Part shown: positions 24,001 through 36,000 of the stretch, one piece after another | How positions within the stretch are numbered: the first letter of the stretch is position 1 | How the letters are laid out: each line of letters starts with the position of its first letter | Assembly: GCF_022539315.1 (NCBI RefSeq) | Contig: NC_066336.1 | Span: forward strand, 310,001-374,000 | Length of the DNA stretch: 64,000 bases | From: Serinus canaria | Lineage: Eukaryota; Chordata; Aves; Passeriformes; Fringillidae | Direction of reading: 5' to 3' | Program-made: the position numbers and the translations under genes | Notes under the pieces: model-generated | What the model was told of the DNA's origin: nothing | The model's database searches: none | Seen by the model: only the letters and a program-made list of their open reading frames with translations

Positions 24001-27000
24001 CCCTGAGCCTGTCCCTGTTCCCTGTGTCCTTTCTGCCATGTCTCTCCATGGTCTGCTCCAGGGCAGCCTCTCTAACCCCCCTCTGCTCTGTGCCTCACTA
24101 ATATCTCTGATCTTTTTCTCTCAAACCCGTGTCCCAATGGGATCGTTAAGATTCGGATTAACCGAGAAGTAAGTAGACTCTTCCCCCTCTCCTCCCTCTC
24201 TGCTCCCATCTCCTCCCAGGCCTCACCATGGGCAGTGTGGTCCAAATACCATCAGGGACAGGCAGGCTGGGAGAATGTGTCCATAAACCTGGGAATGTCC
24301 AGGGAATGGGAAAGCAAGGTCTGTGCGGCACTGGGACATGGAAAGCGGGGCCTGTGTGCTCTGAGAAGGGGTTGAATTTGACCCACAAAAATCCCCTGTG
24401 AAAAGACCCACAGGGGATGGAGAAGCCACTGTCACCTCCATGCGTGTGGTGTGGTTTAACTCTGCTGGACCCGTGGCCAGGGTGTGGGACACAGGATTCA
24501 CAGTCCCTCTGCAGTAGCCTGGCTGGAATGCACTCTTTAGCATGTCCTTGTTAAGGGCTGAGCAGCTGGGATGAGGGAGGGGAGTGGGGCTGTCTCAGCA
24601 CCAGGTGGCTGCTGTGCAATGGGGGGGTCACTAATGGGGCTCTCCTGGCAGTAGTGGGGTGGCAGCAGGAGCTGGAGTGGAGCTCGTGGATCCCTCAAGG
24701 TGCTGGTAAAGGATTTTTGCAGACTGGGAGTGTGGGTCTGGCATTACATAAACATCTTGTGGGTGCAGGAGATGCACCGTCCCGGGACAGGGTGTGCTGA
24801 GTATGGGATGGCTGCTGGACCTCCTCCTCCTCCTGCAGTGGATTGCAGGACCTGGCCCAGTGGCTGTGGGGAATTTCTACCAGTTGGGTGGCTGGGAAGT
24901 GTCTAAGGGTCTGTGCCCCAGCTTGGGAGTGATGTCTTTGCTTCCCTTGCAGGGCTACCACAGGTCCAACCACTTCATAGCCACGCAAGGTGAGTCATGC
25001 CCTGCCCTCTCAGCCAGTGGTTCCTCAGCTCCTGTGTAGCAGCTAGGTTTTATTCCTGGTGGAATTAAACCTTGCAGGAGCAGGAAAGGAAGGGAGGGGG
25101 CCAATGTGGAGCTGCTCCCATCCCTCCTGCCTCCCCTTGGCACTGCACAGCCCTGGGGAAAAGGGCTCTGAGGTGCTGTGGAGCTGTTTGTGCCACAGAG
25201 GCAGGAGGGAGGACATGGTGGCATTGGGCCACTGCCAGGGCTGGGTTCTGCTGCTGCTGCCCATCCATCTGTGGGGGCTTTTACTGTGTCACACAGGGCC
25301 CAGGCAGGAGATGGTGTACGACTTCTGGCGCATGGTGTGGCAGGAGCACTGTTCCAGCATCGTGATGATCACCAAGCTGGTGGAGGTGGGCCGGGTAAGC
25401 ATCCCTGTTCCCATGCCATGCCATGCCATGCCATCCCTCCTGGAAGCCACCTGTGCAGAGCCTAGCCCCCATCCTGTGCTCTCCTTGCAGGTGAAATGCT
25501 CCAAGTACTGGCCGGATGACTCCGAGATGTACGGGGACATCAAGATCACGCTGGTGGAGTCCGAGACACTGGCTGAGTACGCTGTGCGCACCTTCGCCCT
25601 GGAGAGGGTACGGCCCTGCCCCTGCCTGGGGGACAGACCCCCCTCAGGCTCCCCTCACACTCCATAGCTTGGCATTTACAAGATCCTGTTTATTTAACCC
25701 AATATGGGGTCACCAGTTGCTCCTTCCTTTGCCTTTTCCCTGGCTCTGCACCCTGTGCCAGGCAAGTGGCTCAGTCCCACCTTCGCTTGGACAGTGAGTG
25801 AGTGTTTAATTTTTGTGTGAGTGTGGTGGGGGTGAAGGATGTGTTCCTCTCCTGTGGGCTGGAGGTGATGTAGCCGTCACTCTGCAGCATGGTAACTGGA
25901 GATGGAGCTGGTACAATTTACCCCTTAATCTAGAGGAATGTCAAATTACTGTCTGGTTATAGGGCAGGGACACCTGAGGCTGCTGCCACCTCCTCCTTTT
26001 TCTCCTTGGTGGTTTTTAACCCTCTTGCAGCCAAGAGGAGAGAGCTGTGGGGCTGCCCAAGCATGTGACTGCTGTGTGGTCCATCTGCCTGGATGCTGAG
26101 CTGGAAAAATCATGGATTCCTGAGAAAATCAAGTGTTTGCGTGACCTTGCCCTCTCACCTTTCCCTTGCAGCGGGGTTACTCGGCCCGGCACGAGGTGAA
26201 GCAGTTCCATTTCATGTCATGGCCCGAGCACGGTGTCCCCTACCATGCCACAGGGCTGCTGGCCTTCATCCGCAGGGTGAAGGCGTCCACCCCGCCCGAC
26301 GCCGGCCCCATCGTCATCCACTGCAGGTGGGGGCAGGGCACGTGTGACAGGTGGGGGTGGAGGGGACCTGAAAGCTCATTCCCTCCACCATGGGCTGGGA
26401 CACCTCCCACTAGTCCAGATTCCTTCAACCCCTGTCCAGCCTGGCCTTGACGTCCCTCTGTGATGGCATCTGTCTGTGAAATGTCACCACGGGGCTGGTG
26501 GCAGCAGGGGCTGCTCCAGGGGAACAAGCAGGGAGCAGCACTGTTTTGAGGCTGCCCCAGCCTGTTACTGGTGACAGCTCTGTCCCAGTGGGCAAAGGTG
26601 AAATGTCAATGGGCAGCTTGACCACTGCTGATGGTCAGGATGTGGGGTCTGGCTGCAGGGAGAGGGCAGCAGGACAGCCCTGTTCCCATGGTTACCCACA
26701 GGGCTGTCCCTGCAGGGCTCAGCCACCGGGACGCCAGAGCTGAGAGGACACGAGTGACACATCTGAGCAGCTTTGGTGGCTCTCTGTGCCCCTGAGCAGG
26801 CCTTCCCACATGGTGGGCTGATGGCTTTTCTTCCACTGGGCAAACCAGGAGGAGCTGATGAGTGGGAGGCATTTTTTTATTTTTTATTTGATTTCTCCCT
26901 GTCAACTGTCTCATCAGCGTTCATTCACCAGCCAGTGTGATTAGTGCCCGTAGCCTGTAATCACTGATAATCATGACAAGTGATTCATCAGCCCCCGAAA

Positions 27001-30000
27001 TTAGTATTTCCCTGGAAAAGACTCTGTAGGAAAGGAAGAGGGGGGTGGCTCTGTTCCTGACACATCGGTGGGGGGGTTGTGTCAGGGCACAGTATGTCTT
27101 CGACTGTGACTCCAGCTATGCCAAGGCCTGGGATGTCACCACTGCTGGACTCACTCTGGGTACCCTGCTGTGTTTAGCCTTATCCTGAGGATCTCACCTG
27201 GTGCATGCAGACCTGCTCATGCCAGGAGATCCTCCCTGCTTCTCCCAGGGCTCAGAGCTGAGCCCTCCTTGGTGCTTTTGGGCTGGGATCCCAGGAGACT
27301 GTTGGCACTTAGATGGTTTAGTTGTTGGGTTTGTTGCAAAACCCATGTGTTCTGCTGCCTTAAATTAAAAATGAGCTTTAGACATGGGTGCCCACCTGAC
27401 CTTCACGCACTCTTGGGCCTGCAGCAGGGATGTTGGGGCAGGTTTAAGGCTAAACCAGGCTCTGGAGGTGTGTGAGGTCCTGGCAGCTCTGCGGGGTTGC
27501 TGGATACAGGATCTGTGTATTGAGCCCTTGCCCACAGAGGCCTTGCTTGGTCCCCAGCTGCCTTTTGGGCTGTGTGTGGCTGCCAGCACAGACTGGGAAT
27601 GTGTTTGCTGTTTCCCCCTCCATCCCCAGTGCTGGCACGGGGAGGACTGGCTGTTACATCGTCCTGGATGTGATGTTGGACATGGCCGAGTGCGAGGGCG
27701 TCGTGGACATCTACAACTGCGTGAAGACCCTCTGCTCGCGGAGGATCAACATGATCCAGACAGAGGTGAGCAGCCGTCAGGGACAGCTGGGGACACCTGG
27801 GGCTGCTGCCACCAGCCGGCTCTGGAGGCTCAGCCCTGTCCCCTCTCCTCCCCAAAGGAGCAGTACATCTTCATCCACGATGCCATCTTGGAGGCCTGTC
27901 TGTGCGGGGAGACCAGCATCCCTGCCAGCGAGTTCAAGCCCACCTACAAGGAGATGGTGAGGATAGAGCCGCAGAGCAACTCCTCGCAGCTGCGGGAAGA
28001 ATTCCAGGTGAGCCTCCCAAAACCTCTGCAGCTCCCCCTTGTCCTCACCCTCCCAGTGGCCACCCCTGCTGGGACGAGGCAGGGCTTTGAGGGGGGCCCG
28101 TGTACCCGCAGACCTTGAACTCGGTGACCCCGCACCTGGATGTGGAGGAGTGCAGCATCGCGCTCCTGCCCCGCAACCGGGAGCGCAACCGCAGCATGGA
28201 CGTCCTGCCGCCCGACCGATGCCTTCCCTTCCTCATCTCCGTGGATGGAGACAGCAACAACTACATCAACGCGGCCTTAACTGACGTGAGTGCTCCCTGG
28301 GGAGGCAAGGGGCTGCTTCCTGTGGGCTCAGGCAACTTTTCATGGCAAAACTTAGTTTGGTTTGGATTTACGGCCTCGTTTTGCGCAGGAAGGCTCGTGG
28401 CAGCTGTGTGCAGGGAGGGAAGGACTGGGATGGTGTCACGGGGGCCTGCACCCCTTCTTCTGTGTAGTAGAACCCTGCAAGAGCTTTTCTCCTGCTCTCA
28501 CGAGCCAGGCACTGAGGGACTTGAGGATTTTGCAGTGACAGTGGAGCAGGGGAGGAAGAGGAAGCTTTTGGGGGGGTTGGTGGCATTGAGCCCCTCGCGT
28601 GCTGCCAGTTCCTCCCGTGATCCTCCTGCCCCTCCTGATGCCACTGCGGGGGCTCTGAACTGCTCCCAGAGCCACCATGCATCCCCCTGATGCAATCAGA
28701 AAGGACCCCGTAGTGACAGAGCTGTCTCCTAGTGGCTGATGATCACAAAGCAGAGTAGAGGATGCTGCAGGCTCCAAGCCCACACTGAGGGATGGGGTCA
28801 TTCATCACCAGCCCCACTTCCCTTTCCTTGAAATGCTTTGCATGGGCAGCACAGAGCCCCCCACACCTCAGGCATCTTCCCCAGAGCCTCCTGGTCACAG
28901 CTGAGCACTGGCACCAAGCTGAGCCTTACGTTTTCCACACTGTGGGTGGTTTATCCTGCTGGATCTCTGTGCAGATCCCATCTCCCTGATTCCTGCTCCC
29001 ACAGCAAAAGCAGTTTGTAAAGAAGAGTGAGCTGCTGGTGGTGGGGAGTGGCTCTCATAGTGCTACAGTGGGATGGGAGTTTTGTTTCCAGCTTGCTTTC
29101 TGTTTGCATATCCATTTTATCTTTATGCATCACTGAGCCTCCCTTAATCTCGGCTAAAGGGTCAGTGAATGAAATTTTTTTTATAGACAGACAAAGTCCT
29201 TTGGATGAAATTCTTGCTGAAGGGATAAAACCTATTTCCCTCTTTGGGTAAAAAAAAAAAAAAAGTCACATTCTCTTTAAGTGCCAAAGTGATTTGCTCA
29301 GTCAGTCTGTCCATCTGTCAGTCTGTCCATCAGATCAGCTTGGCCTGTGCCACCCATCAGTGGTGCTGGTGCCAGTGGAGCCGTGCCCTGCTCCACACCC
29401 AGCTGCCACTTAGACTTGTGCCAAGAGGAGGGTGCTAAGGCAAGCCTGGGCAACATGTGGTGAAATCTCTTTCCCCCTGCTGCTCTCATGCCCCTCTGTG
29501 GAAAGGTGGAAAGCTCTTGCTGCGTGCTGGGGTCTCACTGCTGCCCATGGACAGGGCCATGGGAATGGTTCAGTAAGGTCATTTCTCTGAGCTCAGTCAG
29601 GAGGTCCTGCAGCAGGCAGAGGATCCCCATTAGCAGAGAGCTGTGCTGATGCTGTGTCTGAAGAGGCTTGAGCCAAACTGTGTTAGTTTAAGTGTGCCTG
29701 ATGCAGTGTTGAGCTCAGCTGTCCCTTGGCAAGCCAGCAGCAGAATGACCAAGGGGATGTATCTTGTTCAAAGCACAAACCAGAGATACAATAATTACCT
29801 TCCCTCCCACTTCCTTCTGCAATCTCTAGTATTGTTGCAGGGAGGCCCCGACGCAGGAGTAACGTGCATTGACTTTATGATTTCAGAAGGCTGAACAAGT
29901 GATTTATTAAGCTATACTGTATTACACTATACTACTACTATACCACAATACTAACAAAAAAACCTGTGACCCTTTCAGACAGTCATGACACAGCTTTGAC

Positions 30001-33000
30001 CTAATTGGTCAATCAATCTAAAACACCCATCACCAGCATCCAATTAAGAAATTCCTCTTCAGTAAACAATTTCCATAACACATTCCACATGTGCCAAACA
30101 ACAGGTGCAACAATTAGAGAGAAGAATTGGTTTTCCCTGAGCTTTCTCACTGCCTTCCCCAAGATTTTTCCTGGGAAAGTTGTGCCTGCTGCTCTCTGTG
30201 AAGAGAGCTGTGGTCACACTCTCAGATCTTTTTCTGGGGGGTTTTCTTCCTCCCCACAAAAAAAAAAATTGAGCCCAGATTAGCGATTGTCTCTGCTGCT
30301 CTCAGTGCCTGTGATGGTGTGCTGTGGGTGTGGGTGATGCTTCCAGTCAGGGCCAGGTGCAGAGCTGGGACCTGCGGTCTTCTGGGACCCATGGCTTCTA
30401 CTTGTTCTTTGCTCAAGAGTGGCATCTTTTCCTTAGTTATTTATGCAAAGTACTCTTTCCTGTGCGAGCAAAATGTGTGTGTTTTCATCCTGACCAAGGG
30501 CAGGGATCACTTGGATCTTGCCATCACCAGGGCATGGAGGAACTGAGGCTGTGCCAGGGAGACCAGCTCTGCTCAGGCATGGAGAAGAGGGTTTTGGTCC
30601 CACTCATCTGATGCACTGATTCTTTGGGGTGTGACAACAGGAGCTCCAGTGTCACCACTGTGTCCTTACTGGTGCTCGTCTTTCCACAGAGCTACACCAA
30701 GAGCGCTGCCTTCGTTGTCACCCTGCACCCTCTGCAGAACACCACCACCGACTTCTGGCGGCTGGTGTACGACTATGGCTGCACCTCCATCGTCATGCTC
30801 AACCAGCTCAACCAGTCCAACTCTGCCTGGGTGAGTGCTGCTGCCCTGGGACTGCACCGTGGGTGTCTCTGTCCTGCTCCGTCCCCGTGAGTGGCTTCGT
30901 CCTCCTCTGTCCCCATTGCTGCAGCCCCTTGCCTTGCTCACTCAGCAATTTCTCCTCTGCAAGAGGACATGGGCCTGTATGCAGCACTCAGGATTTGTCC
31001 TTTGTAAGCACAGGGTTGGCCAGTTGGAGCCAAGGAGGTGTTGAGCAGCAGCCCAGCCTGGGTGCGTGGTGTTGGTGTTGCACTAACATTGCGTGGGCGT
31101 AGTGCTGGCATTGGTGTAGTGTTGGCTTTGAGTTGATGCTGATGTTGCGTTGGCATTGAGTTGGCGTTGGTGTTCCATTGGTGTTGACATTGCTCCAACA
31201 GGTCCATGATCCCTGAGTTGGAGGCAGCTCTGCAGGTGGGGTCTCACCTGAGCAGGGCAGAGGGACAGAATCCTTACCCTTCCCACTGCCATTTTTCCTC
31301 ATTACTCAGCCCTGCCTCTCTCTTGCTGTCTGTTCTTCAGGGGTGTCTGGGTTACAATATTTAGCTGGATCATAAATGTTTACTGGTATAAGACCAACAG
31401 GTAATAAATCAGCCTTTCCAGCAGGTAGCTTCGAAAGGTGACTTTGAGGGTACAGCCCTCACTTGAACTACGCCTTGCCAAGGGAAGTTTTAATATCCAA
31501 ATTATAGTTCTGAGTCTGGAAGGCTCAGAGATCTCAGAGATTTATAGCCCCTATTAATAACCAATTATTCCTGAGACACGTTTGCCGTGCTGTTGGGCCC
31601 AGGCCGTGGCTGACCTGCATTGCTAAATGCCCTGTGAAAGTGTGGTGACAAACATCATATATTTTGTGTTGGTGCTGGTTTCCCAGCTGTCACACTGTGA
31701 AAACAATCTCACCCATGCTCCAGGGACTGAGCCATCCGTCAGTGCCACGATGGACACAGGGAGGGGGAGTTGCTCCCCAGTGATGCAGGCTGGGATTGCT
31801 TTGGCTTGGTGGGATGTCCTGGCCATGGGATGAGAAGCACTGACATCCTACGTTGCTGTCACTGCTGGTGGCAGAATGGCTCCTAAAACCAGCAGGGCTT
31901 GAGAGCCGGCTGGGAGCAGCCCAGCCCTGCTCTGTTGTTGTACAGGATCAGGTCTGTGCTGGAACTGGGGCACAGCCCATCCTGCATCCTCCTGGAACAG
32001 CAGTTTCCATTCCAGGCAGTGTCAGCTGTTGTGTTGTGCAGTGTGAGGAGGCTGTGTGGGTGCTGGGGGTGGATCTGACCTTTCATCTCTGATCCCTCAA
32101 TAAGCTGTGAGATCCTCCAGCCATTGATGTTCTGAGTGAGAAATGGCATTGTGGTCCAGCCCCCAACCCTGGGGCCGCCCTGTGCCACAGCCCCCAGGAC
32201 CCAGCCAGCCGCTCCCTTCTCGGGTGTCTCCTGATGCCCTTCCCTGTGTCCCAGCCCGCATTCCAGGCACGATGAGCTGTGCTTTCCTCCACAGCCCTGC
32301 CTGCAGTACTGGCCCGAGCCGGGGCTGCAGCACTACGGTCCCATGGAGGTGGAATACATCTCGGGAGTGGCGGATGAGGACATCGTGTCCCGGCTCTTCC
32401 GAGTCCAGAACATCACACGGGTGAGCTGCTTTCTATGGATCACAGAATCCCAGGATGCTTTGGGTTGGAAGGGAACTTCAAACCATGTTGTTTCTACCGT
32501 GGACAGGGACACCTTCCACTATCCCAGGTTGCTCCAAGGCCCATCCAGTCTGGCCTTGGACACTTCCAGGGATCCAGAGGCAGCCACAGCTTCTCTGGGC
32601 AACCTGTGCCAGGGCTTGACAACTCTTTTGGTGGAGAAATTTTCCCCTAATGCCCCATCTAAACTTCCCATGATGCAGCTTGGGGCTGTTTTCTCTTATT
32701 TAATCACTTGTTACCGTGGAGAAGAGACTGATCCCACCCGGCTTCAACATTTCAGGGAGTTGTTGACAGCAATAGGATCTTTCCTGAGCGCTGGGGTCTC
32801 CAGCCTAACTCAGCTGCTGCAGAGGAGACAGCCCCAGCTCTCCTCCTGCCAGAGAGGAACTTGTAAGATGGCTATTGCTCCATCCAACCTTTCTGGAGTT
32901 CACAGCTCCTGGAAGACCTTTCTTCTCCTGCCTGAAGCTGCATCTCTGCCCTGCCACACACATAGCACAGGATGGACACTCCCCACGTGGGCACAGCAGC

Positions 33001-36000
33001 TCTCCTGGCATCAGCAGAGCCCTTTTCCTGCAGAATGAGAAGATCCACACAGATTTTTACCCTTTGTCAGTGTTGTATGGCTGGTTAAGCTTGCCTTGAA
33101 AGAGGAGAAGGGCAGCGCAGCAGGGAAAGGATGTGGTGATGCAGAGCTGTACATAGAAAGAAGCAGCTGATTTACCTACAAATGCCAGCTGGGAGGAGAT
33201 GGCATCCCTGATGTCTTTAAGCTCCTAATGGTTGCCAAGAGGCTGAGGCCAGTGCCCCAGTGAAGATCAGTGGGCAGATGGGAATTAGGGAGCTTGGAAG
33301 GGAACGTGTGGCTTGGCTGACAGCCCGGCTGGGAAGGTGCTTCAGCAGGGTGGCCGGGGCCAGAGGAGATAAATCCCGATTATCTGAACTTTTAACACAA
33401 AGAGAGTTTTGGTTCATGCTCCCCGAGGGAGCATCTGGCATTTCCTGGGTGTCAGCACAAAATCCTACACCAAATATGCTCAGCTCTCAAGTGGTAGGAT
33501 ATACTCTGGGCTAAATTAAAATGCAGTGTGATGGAAATCCCTGGATCGACGAGGAGATTCCTCCAGGGAGCAGATCTGGGAAATGCACAGAGCCACTTTG
33601 TGCCAAGCCTTGCTGGATTGGAGATGGGCATTGGGAGTGTCACAAGTGCTCCAGAGCTTTCACCTCATTTCAAAGCAGATCCCAAAACTTTCCTTCCCAG
33701 GCTGTCAGAGGAGTTTTCTTCTGTTTTAACTCCATTTATTTGTTTCCTCTTCTTCCTCTGCCTTCCTGGCTTCCAGCTGGAAGCAAAAACTGGAGCCTAG
33801 GGTGGTCAGGCCATCACAGGCACATCACCAGCTCACATCAGACCTCCCAAAAAGGTTCAGGAAAGCTCCCAAAAAGGTTCAGGAAAGCCCCTGTTTGAAA
33901 TGTGCAGGTTAGAGTGGGCACCAAATGCCCCCAGTTCTCAGTCCCGAGGAATAACAACTCCCCCAGAGGAACACCTGGTCCTGCTGGGTGGAGAAAGTCT
34001 GGTGCTCATCCCACTCAGCAGGCACCTGAAACTGTGTGGATGGAGCCCTCCAGAGCTGAGTGTCCTCCATCTGTGCCTGACCCCTCATCTGGTCCTGACA
34101 CCCCCTTTCTCCTCCTCGTGCTCCCCACACAGGAGCTGTGAGCCCCAGGCTGGGGCTGGGGGGGTGACTGTGGTCTCACCCCATCCATCCCACTCAGGAT
34201 GCTCCTGAGCAGGAGTCCCACATCTGCCCAGCTAAAGCCTGCTGAGCTCCATGGATGTCATCCTCCTCCTGGATCCAGCTAACCAGATTAGCTTTCCAAA
34301 CTAACCAGATTAGCAGGTATTAAGCTCCCGCCTCTGTGGCAGCCTCTCAGCAGCCTCCTGGTTTACAGCGAGCACAACAGAACCACATCCCGTGGATCCA
34401 GGGCATGCAAAGAGGAAGGTGTGATGGAGAAGCCTTGGGGAGGCTCAGGGAGCAGGTTTTGGGAGATACAGAGAGCTCAAGATGCTGTGAGGTCGAATAA
34501 ACCCTGTCAGTGGAGTTCTCCTGGGTGGGATGGGCTGGTGGAATGAGTGTGAGCTGGAGGCTGGGGCTGAACCATCCGTGTTAAAGCAGCAGGAAAGGGT
34601 TTTCCTCTATTGTCCATGTGTGGCAAACCCCTCTTTCCCCCCATCAAACATCTCCTGCCCTCTGTCAGATCTCCAGTGGAGGCAAATGAGGGCAGCCCGT
34701 GAGCTGCTGCTGAGTTTTACTTTTCCAGTTGCAGGAGGGGCACCTGATGGTCCGGCACTTCCAGTACCTGCGCTGGTCAGCCTATCGAGACACCCCGGAC
34801 TCCAAGAAGTCCTTCCTGCACCTCCTGGCCCAGGTGGAGAGGTGGCAGAAGGAAAGTGGTGATGGCAGGACTGTGGTGCACTGCTTGTGAGTGTCAGCTG
34901 GGGAGGAGCAGGCTCTGCCCAGGGAGAGATGCCTCCAGATTCCATGTCCATAGCACTGCCTGGAGAGCCTCACAAAGCCCTCACTGGGGTGACTTTGTCC
35001 CTAAATGGGGCAACCTCTGCCACAACATGTGTATTGGGTCACCTTCTCCATGAGATGGATGCTCAGCAGGGGTGACAGCCACCTGTCCTTTGTGCTGGTG
35101 TCCCACCCTTGGCAGAGGACCCTGCCCTGTCCCCACATCCCGAGTGTGTAACAGGCTCTGCAGGGACATGGCAGGAGCTGTGGCACTCCCACCACTTGCT
35201 CTCATTGTGGGGGGACAGAGAAGCACGGAGTGATTTGGCTGGGAACGGACCTTAAAGCTCATCTTGTTCCAGTGGGAGGGACACCTCAGGTTGCTCCAAG
35301 CCCTGTCCACCCCTATCCTCCCCGTGGGATTGGCTCATGAACACCGTGTGTGTTCCCCTCAGATGGGACCCAGCACATTCACAGATGGGGAGAGACAGCA
35401 GGCGAATCTTTAATCAAAAACTAATTACAGCCTTGTCCATTTTCGTTAGCTGAAGGATAATTTGAAAACATGCTTTATAAAGCTCTGGCATCGTGTTCTC
35501 TCTTCCTCTCCCATGTTCCTATTGCTGTCAGGCTTCAGGTGTGGTGGTGTGGGAACAGGGGGTCAGCCCAGGATTTGGGGAGGTTCCCAGTGCCCTGTGT
35601 GGATTGTGGGGCAGTTCTTCCAGGCAGCAGCACCACCATGTCACCAGCCCAGGGTCACCCTGCACAGGGCAGGAGGGACACGGCAGCTTCCCCAAGGTCA
35701 CAAGGAGTTGATCCATGGCAGGGCTGGGACTTGAGCTCAAATGTCCAAGATCCAGCCTTGGTAATCCAAAAGGGTGTTTTCATGCTCTTGTGAGGATTGG
35801 AGGGCATGAACATTGTCCTGCCACCCCATGGGGCAGGTTCAGGCCCCCTGGTACAGGGACCAGCCCCTGCTCTGGGATGTCCCCTCGATGCAGGATCAGA
35901 TAGAGAAAGGGAGATTTGGAGGCAGCAGGAAGGTGCTCTGATGCCACCTTCTCACCCATGACGTCTATATTTGTCCCACCAGGAACGGAGGTGGCCGGAG

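Larger units (their letters stand above)
32421..34728 (+). other. PTPRU: Intron 28 of PTPRU (2.3 kb)
   Basis: GTGAGC donor and TTCCAG acceptor. CR1 fragment right after the donor, plus two short direct duplications (23-mer at 33843-33888 and 14-mer at 34279-34316). Confidence 0.85.
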
